The notes under the pieces are model-generated. The model was not told the DNA's origin and did no database searches. It was given only the letters and a program-made list of their open reading frames with translations. Of a DNA stretch of 40,851 nucleotides, positions 34,939 through 40,851 are shown piece by piece. Position 1 is the stretch's first letter. The number at the start of each line of letters is the position of its first letter. Both the position numbers and the translations under genes were made by a program. Source of the stretch: Deltaproteobacteria bacterium (GTDB lineage Bacteria; Desulfobacterota; Desulfomonilia; UBA1062). Where the stretch lies: assembly GCA_029547185.1 (NCBI GenBank), contig JAKPPU010000118.1, positions 1 through 40,851 on the forward strand, read 5' to 3'.

Positions 34939-36978
34939 TTACAGTTTTAATGCAATTCGAGCCCCATGGCGAACTGCGCCGTCGAACCAGGCATTCGTGT
35001 CTTCCTTGCCGTCCCCGATGAGGTAGACTTCGGGGGCTCTTCCCACGAGGGACTTATAAAGGTGATCATTCTTCTTGTCCTTTGCTATGATCACGACCGT
35101 GTCAGCCTCGATTAGCTCTTCTTTTCCTTCCCTGGTTCTGATCCGTACCCCTTCGTCAATGATCTCCTCATATATGACCCCGGTGTAAACAGGGATCCGG
35201 CGTGCAACAGCCCATGGGCCCCACATGAGCTGCAAATGCAGGTTCATCCCGTTCCACAGTTGCTCATCTTCCTTGAGGATAACTACTTCCTTGCCTCTCT
35301 TGATGAAGAACTCCGCGGACTCCGCACCTTTGAGATCACCTCCGATGATGACAATCTTCTTTCCCTTATTCTTGAAGAAGCCCCTTGAATAGCCTGTCAG
35401 CTGTCTGAGGGTAACCACGTTCTTTCTATCTTTTCCCGGGATATCGGGAACCACCCACGTGCTTCCGGGAGACACGATTATTGCATCGGGCTTCTCCTTC
35501 TCAACGAGCGCGGCATTCACCTCGACACCCAACCGGATCGTGACGTTCGGCAGCTTCTTCAGCTGCCTCTCGTACCAGTCAAGCTCGGGCTTTACCGTGT
35601 CGAAATCGTGACCCGACTCCTTGATTAAGGCAGCCAGCGGCATGAGACCGCCCAGCCACTTGACCTTGTCGTAGAGCGTCACCTCGTGACCCCGCAGCGC
35701 TGCAACCCGCGCAGCCTCCATCCCACCGGGTCCGGCTCCCACCACCATCACCTTCTTTTTCTTCTTTGCCGGGGCAAAATCCTGCCCGTCCCCGATCTCG
35801 TACTCGTGCCCCATGAACGCGTTCCACCGGCACTCGATCGGAACGTTGAGCAGGAGGGTAGAGATGCAGTGCATGCACCGGGCGCAAGGGCGGATATCTT
35901 CGATCCTTCCCTGCTCGAGCTTCTTCGGATAGGCCGGGTCCACCATCAGGTTCCTTCCCATCCAGATCAGGTCGGTCCGGTCCTCGTTCAAGGCCTTGGC
36001 AGCGCTTTCGTACGTATAACCGTTGGAAGACGATACAGGGATGTTCACCGCCTTCCTGATCGCCTCGGCCTCGGGCAGCATGGCCCCCGTGGGTATCCTG
36101 TCCCTGAATTCCTTCGTGCTCGGCACCGGCTCGGGCCAGTACAACTGGGTGGGGGCCCAGCAGCACCAGAACTCGTTGTACCCATAACCGCTGGCCTGGA
36201 TGTAGTCCAACCCAGCTTTCTCGAACATCTTTGCAAACTCGATGGCCTCTTCCAGCGTGGTGCCCAACGGGTCACCCCACTCCCGGGCAGACATCCGGCA
36301 GCCGATGACAAAGTCGTCCCCGCACAGCTCCCGCACCCTCTGCATGATCTCCACGGCAAACCGGGCCCGGTTCTCCAGCGTATCGCATCCATACTGATCG
36401 TGCCGTTTGTTCTGGCGCCTCGAAAGGAAGCTGTTGCCCAACGCGTAATGAGCCACGTGGATCTCCGCTCCGTCCAAACCCGCCTTCTTCGCACGCAGGG
36501 CCGCCTGAGCCCAGCATTCCTGTAGCTCGTGAATCTCGGTGATGGTGAGCTCACGGGCCTTGTCGAACGCGGCCTCGCTGGGCGGATCGATGGCCGACGG
36601 AGCCACGGGCTGGATACCGTCGATCAACTGCTTGTGACAGGGACCGGCATGGGTGACCTGTACGACGCACTTGGCGCCGTGTTTGTGGATCGCCTCTGCC
36701 AGCCGCTGCCAGCCGGGGATGAACCGGTCCTCGTCGAGGCGAGGGTGTGGGATGTTGCTGCAGCCCCGCATCCAGTCGAAGGCCGTCTCCTCCACGACGA
36801 TCATCCCGACCCCGCCCTTGGCGATGGATTCATAGAATTTTATTATCCGGTCACCGATCGAACCGTCCGGCTCCAGGTAGATGAACCACTGCGAGGTCTT
36901 GACGAGCCGGTTCTTCAGTTCCAGGTGCCTGATCTTGTATGGACTGAACAGCTTGTCGTATTTTTCATGTGTATTCAA
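34939..36978 (-). CDS. Old-yellow-enzyme-type NADH:flavin oxidoreductase with Fe-S and FAD domains
   Basis: Protein of 679 residues of the 2,4-dienoyl-CoA reductase/BaiCD/trimethylamine dehydrogenase class. The N-terminal FMN barrel (about 10-360) has LFSPYKIRHLELKNRLV, the active-site segment HVAHYALGNSFLS and NKRHDQYG. A 4Fe-4S site follows with C365, C368, C371 and C383. The C-terminal half binds FAD and NAD(P)H, with VVGAGPGGMEAA at 412-423. Such enzymes reduce conjugated double bonds or cleave C-N or sterol bonds; the substrate here is unknown. The start is TTG with GGGAG 8 bases upstream; no in-frame ATG fits. It follows the two hydrolases on the same strand after a 142-base gap. Confidence 0.9.
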   Translation of the reverse strand: MNTHEKYDKLFSPYKIRHLELKNRLVKTSQWFIYLEPDGSIGDRIIKFYESIAKGGVGMIVVEETAFDWMRGCSNIPHPRLDEDRFIPGWQRLAEAIHKHGAKCVVQVTHAGPCHKQLIDGIQPVAPSAIDPPSEAAFDKARELTITEIHELQECWAQAALRAKKAGLDGAEIHVAHYALGNSFLSRRQNKRHDQYGCDTLENRARFAVEIMQRVRELCGDDFVIGCRMSAREWGDPLGTTLEEAIEFAKMFEKAGLDYIQASGYGYNEFWCCWAPTQLYWPEPVPSTKEFRDRIPTGAMLPEAEAIRKAVNIPVSSSNGYTYESAAKALNEDRTDLIWMGRNLMVDPAYPKKLEQGRIEDIRPCARCMHCISTLLLNVPIECRWNAFMGHEYEIGDGQDFAPAKKKKKVMVVGAGPGGMEAARVAALRGHEVTLYDKVKWLGGLMPLAALIKESGHDFDTVKPELDWYERQLKKLPNVTIRLGVEVNAALVEKEKPDAIIVSPGSTWVVPDIPGKDRKNVVTLRQLTGYSRGFFKNKGKKIVIIGGDLKGAESAEFFIKRGKEVVILKEDEQLWNGMNLHLQLMWGPWAVARRIPVYTGVIYEEIIDEGVRIRTREGKEELIEADTVVIIAKDKKNDHLYKSLVGRAPEVYLIGDGKEDTNAWFDGAVRHGARIALKL

Positions 36979-37075
36979 CTCTCTATCTCCCTTCGGGATG
37001 TGGGCGCAACGATCCTGTCCCGGTCCCGCGCTGTAATTTAAGGTTTGAAACCGATGCCTTTTCCGATCGTTATGT

Positions 37076-37106
37076 GCGGAGGGTCATCTCAACAAAGACC
37101 CTCCGC
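37076..37106. terminator. Perfect 10-base hairpin between hydrolase and flavin reductase genes
   Basis: GCGGAGGGTC at 37076-37085 pairs perfectly with GACCCTCCGC at 37097-37106 around an 11-base loop. It lies 14 bases after the stop of the first hydrolase gene. No T-run follows on the minus strand, so it is more likely a processing, attenuation or mRNA-stability hairpin than a strong intrinsic terminator. It could lower expression of the reductase relative to the hydrolases. Confidence 0.5.
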
Positions 37107-37120
37107 AGGGCATGGAGGCA

Positions 37121-38065
37121 TTACTTTTTGTATTTTTGTGTGAAGGTTACGACATGGCGCGCTACGTTGTCAGGGTCCTCGTCGCAGAAGTAATCATGGC
37201 CTCTCACCACTACCGCTTCGGCATCCGGACGGGCCTTTTTCGAAGGCTCGAAGAAGGGCCAGAGCACGTTCTTCGGGGCGCACATGATCATGAGAGGGCC
37301 TTTCACCTTGTCGAAAAGTGCCGGAAAGTCCTGGTCCAGGGCGGCGTTGTAAGCCTGTTTGCCGGCCTTCCAACCCTTCAGGTGGGCTATGGCTTCACGT
37401 TGATGGAATGCCACGACATCGTCAATGCCTTCCACATTGGCTGCGCCATAATTCTCCACTGCTTGCCAGCCCCTGAGCAGATGGCTGCCATCCGCAACAG
37501 GCGTGATCTTATGGATGGATTCGGTAGTGATTTTGCGGAGATCTTTGCGGAACTGCTGATCTCCATAGATGGGTCCCATGATGTTGAGTGTATAGAACAT
37601 ATTCGGCCAGCTCGTCTTCATCTGCAGAGCAATGCACCCTCCGGTGTGATGACCTACCAGATGGGCCTTCTTGATCCCGAGATTATCCAGAGCTTCCTTG
37701 AAGATGTTCGCATAGAAGGGGATGCCCGTGGCCTGCTCGTCGGTGGCCTCAAAGGACCCACCGTACCCGGGGAAATCTGGTGCGATGATCCTACTGTAGT
37801 ACTTGCCCATACGGGTCATGATTCTCTCGAACATCTCCGAGTCACTGGTCGTCTGGTGGATCAGGACCAGGACGGGGGCATTCTTAGGGCCGGTTGTATA
37901 CCGATAGTGAATCTGGCCTAGATGTGTGTCCACGTATGCCTTCTTGATCTTGGAAGTGGGCGACATATCGAGATCTGCGCGGGCCACGCCCGGGTAAAAG
38001 CCTACGAGGAGAGCGAAAGCAACAATCAATCCTACCGATGTTTTCCAAGGATGCTTAAGAATCAT
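37121..38065 (-). CDS. Exported alpha/beta-hydrolase paralog 1 (no serine nucleophile)
   Basis: Protein of 314 residues with a signal peptide or anchor (about 8-30, ARA cleavage site) and an alpha/beta-hydrolase fold. HYRYTTGPKNAPVLVLIHQT begins the core, and APDFPGYGGS and LVGHHTGGCIAL follow. The nucleophile elbow G-x-Nu-x-G reads G138-H-H-T-G142, so position 140 is His rather than Ser, Cys or Asp. The acid position is Asn266 (PKNVLWP) where Asp is expected; the catalytic His is present (H290 in RGHDY). I chose ATG 38063-38065 because AAGGAG lies 8 bases upstream; the longer frame adds 34 unlikely residues. Paralog of the gene directly upstream. Confidence 0.85.
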   Translation of the reverse strand: MILKHPWKTSVGLIVAFALLVGFYPGVARADLDMSPTSKIKKAYVDTHLGQIHYRYTTGPKNAPVLVLIHQTTSDSEMFERIMTRMGKYYSRIIAPDFPGYGGSFEATDEQATGIPFYANIFKEALDNLGIKKAHLVGHHTGGCIALQMKTSWPNMFYTLNIMGPIYGDQQFRKDLRKITTESIHKITPVADGSHLLRGWQAVENYGAANVEGIDDVVAFHQREAIAHLKGWKAGKQAYNAALDQDFPALFDKVKGPLMIMCAPKNVLWPFFEPSKKARPDAEAVVVRGHDYFCDEDPDNVARHVVTFTQKYKK

Positions 38066-38120
38066 ACCTTGCTCCTTTATATAAAGTATTTTTTTCCAGC
38101 GTTTCTTTTCGTGATGCACC

Positions 38121-39038
38121 CTATTTGTGTTTCTGCACGAAACCATGGATAGCCTTTGCGCAGCCATCGGGGTCTACGTCGAACTCATAGTCCCAGCCAT
38201 CCACGATTACTGCTTCAGCATCGGGACGCGCCTTTTTGGCCGGCTCAAAATAAGGATAGAGCACATCGGTCTTGGAAGACATGATCATCAGAGGGCCTTT
38301 CACCTTGTCGAAGTTCTTGATGAAATCATAGTCCAAAGCTGCGGTGAACGCCAGGGCGCCGCCCTTCCATGCCCTCAGGTGAACCATGGCCTCGCGCTGG
38401 TGATGCTCAAGCGTGGTCTTACCGGCTCCATACTGTTCCAGTTGTTTCCAACCCCTGAGCAAATGACTTCCATCCGCCACCGGAACCGTCAGGTTGTTCT
38501 GCTCTGTGCAGATTTTGCGTATCGGCTCTTTCTCCGCCTCTGTTCCATAAAGGACACCGACAATATTGAGTGTTTTGATATGCTTCGGGTACCGTACCTT
38601 CATATCAAGGGCAATAAATCCTCCGGTATGATGACCGACGAGATGAAACTTCTTCACTCCCAGGTTGTTCAATGCTTCCATGAATACATCTGCGTAGAAG
38701 GGGATTCCCATATTCTTCTCGATGGGGAAGGATTCGCTATATCCGGGAAAATCAGGGGCAATGATCCTGCTGTAGTTTTTGCCCAACCGGGCCATGACCT
38801 TCTCGAACATCTGGGAGTCGCTTGATGTCTGGTGAAGCAGAACCAGGACCGGAGCGTTCTTCGGGCCGACCGTATAGCGATAGTGAATCTGACCCCACTG
38901 CGTATCCACGTATGCCTTTTTGATCTTTGCGGTGGGCTGCAGATCTGCACTCGATGCCTGACCCGGCCAAAATCCGATAAGCAATGCGAAAGCGACGATC
39001 GACACTGTGATGGTTTTCCAATGATGTCTTGAACTCAT
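38121..39038 (-). CDS. Exported alpha/beta-hydrolase paralog 2 (no serine nucleophile)
   Basis: Protein of 305 residues, about half identical to paralog 1 by eye. A signal peptide (about 8-31, likely cut near SSA) precedes the hydrolase fold, with GPKNAPVLVLLHQTSSDSQM, IIAPDFPGYSESF and HLVGHHTGGFIAL. The nucleophile position is His137. The acid is present (Asp258 in KTDVLYP), but the catalytic His position is Trp282 (DGWDYEF). It thus lacks a different triad member from its paralog. The start ATG has the strong ribosome binding site GGAGGAG. A sigma-54 promoter match lies about 80-100 bases upstream. First gene of the hydrolase-hydrolase-reductase set. Confidence 0.86.
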   Translation of the reverse strand: MSSRHHWKTITVSIVAFALLIGFWPGQASSADLQPTAKIKKAYVDTQWGQIHYRYTVGPKNAPVLVLLHQTSSDSQMFEKVMARLGKNYSRIIAPDFPGYSESFPIEKNMGIPFYADVFMEALNNLGVKKFHLVGHHTGGFIALDMKVRYPKHIKTLNIVGVLYGTEAEKEPIRKICTEQNNLTVPVADGSHLLRGWKQLEQYGAGKTTLEHHQREAMVHLRAWKGGALAFTAALDYDFIKNFDKVKGPLMIMSSKTDVLYPYFEPAKKARPDAEAVIVDGWDYEFDVDPDGCAKAIHGFVQKHK

Positions 39039-39119
39039 GCATTCTCCTCCATGTAAAGTATTTTTTCCTCTTTCTCAGCAGGATCAAGCCGAGAAGATTG
39101 TCTCACCGTTTGTCCAGTT

Positions 39120-39135
39120 TGCCAGTTGCATGCCA
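39120..39135 (-). promoter_or_regulatory. Sigma-54 promoter match upstream of hydrolase paralog 2
   Basis: Read on the minus strand, TGGCATGCAACTGGCA matches TGGCACGNNNNTTGCW at all but two fixed positions, with the GG-GC spacing of 10 bases kept. Transcription would start near 39110, giving a leader of about 70 bases with a good ribosome binding site before the hydrolase ATG at 39038. The divergent stub of a probable sigma-54 activator supports the call. Confidence 0.55.
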
Positions 39136-39191
39136 TGGTATTAACTAATATTAATTCAATACGTTACGAATATGTTGAAAATAAATTACAA

Positions 39192-39217
39192 TATTTGATG
39201 ATTTATTTTATCAAATA
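39192..39217. promoter_or_regulatory. Palindrome, candidate upstream activator site
   Basis: TATTTGAT at 39192-39199 and ATCAAATA at 39210-39217 are perfect 8-base inverted arms separated by 10 bases. The centre lies about 70 bases upstream of the -24 element of the sigma-54 promoter and about 60 bases before the divergent regulator stub. This is a fitting position for an activator binding site. A second, smaller pair TACCA/TGGTA lies at 39237-39250. The surrounding DNA is very AT-rich, which lowers the weight of the palindrome. Confidence 0.45.
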
Positions 39218-39263
39218 CGATAATAACATGATTAATTACCAAATATGGTAAACAGCGCATACC

Positions 39264-39431
39264 ATGAGAGATGAGGCGATGATCAACGAGTTGGAGTTCT
39301 TCAATCAGGCCACGCTTCGGATTTGCAGCAGTCTCGATATCAGCGAGGTGGCACAGGAATGCCTGGATTTTCTGGAAGACTATATAGTCGATCCTGAAGA
39401 ACCCGATTTTTTTAAACGGGCAAGAGGATAG
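39264..39431 (+). pseudogene. N-terminal stub of a probable GAF-type sigma-54 activator, cut by the IS
   Basis: A 55-codon frame from ATG 39264 to TAG 39429-39431. Its first 40 residues (MINELEFFNQATLRICSSLD, then ISEVAQECLDFLEDYI) look like the start of the GAF domain in sigma-54-dependent regulators, which often open with a FFRQATLRICGSLDIE-type segment. At the codon for Y40/I41 the sequence runs into the terminal inverted repeat of an insertion sequence; the remaining residues to the stop are IS-encoded. The rest of the gene should lie beyond the right end of the window. It is divergent from the hydrolase operon, the usual position for a pathway-specific activator. The family call rests on a short stretch only. 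Confidence 0.6.
39385..39409 (+). repeat. Left terminal inverted repeat of the IS
   Basis: Pairs with the last 23 bases of the window. The shared core is TAGTCG-2 bases-CCTGAA, followed by CGATTT after a short gap. The left outer edge overlaps the 12-base palindrome GACTATATAGTC at 39378-39389. Confidence 0.7.
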
Positions 39432-40740
39432 GCGATTTCCAGAGATCAAAAAGCCAATAAAAAATTGGGGCAAAAAATCGGGCGATGGCCCGGAGCAGCT
39501 TCCTTAAGTTGTACCCGCAGGCGCTCAGCATGGCATTGACGAAGTCCCCGGCCTTGCCCTTGAGCCGGTTGCGCTCCATACCATGCTCGTGCTTCATATG
39601 GCCGATCACCGGCTCCACCGCCGAACGGCGTTTCCACCATCGCTTCAGGGATGCAGGGATCGATTTCCGGTAACGGTTCGCTATGAGGACCTTGCAGTCG
39701 CCTTCGTAGTTGTGGCCCCGGTAGCCAAGATCGACAGCGGCCTGGATGGGGGTGCTGCCGGTTACTCGGGTGACCTGTTCGAGGGTCTGTTTGAGCGTAT
39801 GCCCGTCATACGCATTGCCATGAAATGCCAGAGATGCCACCGCCCAGTTCCCTTTCGCCGTGGTGGCAATCCCCACCTTGCACCCGAACTCGTATCTCTT
39901 GTGTATCTTGCCCTTGCTGATACATTCCACGTCGGGCTCATGGATCGAGTAGAGCTTGTTCTTGTCGTGCTTGCCCTGAGTAAGCAGCCGGTAGGTGAGG
40001 TCCAGGAGCTCTCGGAGCTCAGGATCGATGACGCCCGCCTTGCGCTCCATGTCCCGTGCAACCCTGCCAAGATACGTCTTGAGTATCCGTGTTTGTCTCC
40101 TGGCCCGCTTGAACTGCTGGGCATGCGCATAGCCGCTCTGCTTCCGAAGAGCCTTCTTGCCCATGCGGGAATATGACTGCCTCAACTCGATCCCCCGATC
40201 CTTCGCAGCCTCCACCAGGCGCTCCCGGCACCGGTCGTACAACCGGGCATCCGTGGGAAAGCGGATCTCCTTTTCCTGAACCGTTGTGTCCACGTTCACC
40301 CGCTTGAGCTCGCTGCTCTTGATGAACCCTCCCTTAAGCCCTGTCCGAATCGTCTCCTTAAGCAACTCCTCCAGCCCTGCTTTCTTCAGGCGGTCCCTGA
40401 ACCTCGTCATGCTCGACGGGTCGATGGGGAACCGATGCTCGAAGAAAATCCCGCCGCAGAAGTACTGCCAGTAGGGATTTTCCACCCACCCTTCCACTAC
40501 CGCCTCGTCGCTCAAGGAGTAGGTGTATTTCAGGTAGTGGAGTCCCACCATCAATCGTATGGGAAGGCCGGGCCTGCCGTTATCTTCGCAAAAGGTCGGT
40601 CCAAGCTTCTCCTCGAACACTTCCCACTCCACCATCTCGGCAAGCTTCACCAAAGGGTGGTCATCGGAAATGATGTCCTTCAGAAGCACCTTGAATATCT
40701 GACTCTGAACCGGTCCCTTGCGTCTCCTCTTCGGCTTCAT
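39412..40740 (-). CDS. IS5-family transposase (DDE)
   Basis: Transposase of 442 residues. The N-terminal helical domain includes NGRPGLPIRLMVGLHYLKYT and the DUF772-type segment ENPYWQYFCGGIFFEHRFPI. The DDE catalytic residues are likely D151 (VNVDTTV), D337 (AAVDLGYRG) and E376 (SAVEPVIGHMKHEHGM). The frame is intact, so the element may be active. The start ATG is preceded by AAAGGAGAAA, which lies in the loop of a 9-base hairpin. I place it in IS5 (IS5/IS1182-like), by motif only. Confidence 0.92.
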   Translation of the reverse strand: MKPKRRRKGPVQSQIFKVLLKDIISDDHPLVKLAEMVEWEVFEEKLGPTFCEDNGRPGLPIRLMVGLHYLKYTYSLSDEAVVEGWVENPYWQYFCGGIFFEHRFPIDPSSMTRFRDRLKKAGLEELLKETIRTGLKGGFIKSSELKRVNVDTTVQEKEIRFPTDARLYDRCRERLVEAAKDRGIELRQSYSRMGKKALRKQSGYAHAQQFKRARRQTRILKTYLGRVARDMERKAGVIDPELRELLDLTYRLLTQGKHDKNKLYSIHEPDVECISKGKIHKRYEFGCKVGIATTAKGNWAVASLAFHGNAYDGHTLKQTLEQVTRVTGSTPIQAAVDLGYRGHNYEGDCKVLIANRYRKSIPASLKRWWKRRSAVEPVIGHMKHEHGMERNRLKGKAGDFVNAMLSACGYNLRKLLRAIARFFAPIFYWLFDLWKSPILLPV

Positions 40741-40741
40741 T

Positions 40742-40781
40742 TCTGCAAGATTTCTCCTTTAATTTCAGAGTTTCTTGCAGA
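40742..40781 (-). promoter_or_regulatory. Hairpin around the transposase ribosome binding site
   Basis: TCTGCAAGA at 40773-40781 and TCTTGCAGA at 40742-40750 (minus-strand order) are perfect 9-base arms with a 22-base loop that contains AAAGGAG. The second arm ends one base before the ATG. Such structures often limit transposase translation from outside transcripts. A TTGGAT/TATATA promoter-like pair lies just upstream. Confidence 0.45.
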
Positions 40782-40828
40782 TTTATATACCACAAAATGC
40801 ACTCATTATCCAATTATATTAATGAGTT

Positions 40829-40851
40829 AAATCGATTTTCAGGGGCGACTA
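40829..40851 (-). repeat. Right terminal inverted repeat of the IS
   Basis: Minus-strand reading TAGTCGCCCCTGAAAATCGA then TTT, the partner of the left repeat. It ends at the last base of the window, so the exact outer edge may extend further. Confidence 0.65.

Larger units (their letters stand above)
39385..40851 (-). mobile_element. IS5-type insertion sequence (both ends within the window)
   Basis: Bounded by imperfect terminal inverted repeats. The left end at 39385-39409 reads TAGTCGATCCTGAAGAACCC then GATTT. The right end at 40829-40851, read on the minus strand, is TAGTCGCCCCTGAAAATCGA then TTT. The element of about 1.47 kb holds one transposase gene on the minus strand whose stop lies 27 bases from the left end. 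The window ends exactly at the outer base of the right repeat, so the target duplication on that side cannot be seen. It interrupts the sigma-54 activator stub. Confidence 0.8.

Overview
The window looks like a GC-rich Gram-negative, motile chromosome, most likely a deltaproteobacterium (Desulfobacterota, perhaps a syntroph or sulfate-reducer relative). This rests on lpxC, an AsmA-like envelope protein, FtsEX-EnvC, a polar-type flagellar set (flhF, fleN) and an NtrY/NtrX-like pair. The lineage is inferred from gene content and protein style, not from a database search. No rRNA, tRNA or CRISPR array was seen.

Layout. 1-6.8 kb: serS (minus strand, last few codons outside the window), a large AsmA-like protein (plus), then hflX and a NusG paralog (minus). 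6.9-12.6 kb, all minus: an XRE-type regulator, ftsE, ftsX, envC, an S41 C-terminal processing protease and a YibQ-type polysaccharide deacetylase. This is a cell-separation and peptidoglycan-remodelling cluster with overlapping genes. 12.7-23.7 kb, all plus: a tightly packed flagellar and chemotaxis operon, flhB-flhA-flhF-fleN-fliA-cheY-fliL-like-HEAT-repeat protein-HDOD protein-cheR-response regulator, preceded by a good sigma-54 promoter match. 23.7-24.1 kb: a gene-free stretch full of nested inverted repeats. 24.1-30.7 kb, minus: lpxC, an NtrY-like kinase, an NtrX-like sigma-54 activator, a radical SAM protein and radC, in transcription order. 30.8-34.7 kb, plus: tatA-tatC and a cobalamin/iron-type ABC importer (binding protein, permease, ATPase).

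34.7-40.85 kb is accessory in character. AT-rich spacers surround a minus-strand set of two tandem exported alpha/beta-hydrolase paralogs and a flavin/Fe-S old-yellow-enzyme-type reductase. Divergent from them is the N-terminal stub of a probable GAF-type sigma-54 activator, cut off by a complete IS5-type insertion sequence whose outer inverted repeat is the last sequence of the window. A sigma-54 promoter and an 8-bp-arm palindrome lie between the stub and the hydrolases. I read this as a sigma-54-controlled catabolic locus whose own activator was destroyed by the IS. This is the most interesting part of the window, also because both hydrolases lack the usual serine nucleophile and each lacks a different second member of the catalytic triad.

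Several start regions are also unusual. flhB, tatA and lpxC have promoter matches placed so close to the start codon that the mRNAs would be leaderless or nearly so. hflX has a conserved N-terminus with no canonical start codon but a strong ribosome binding site.
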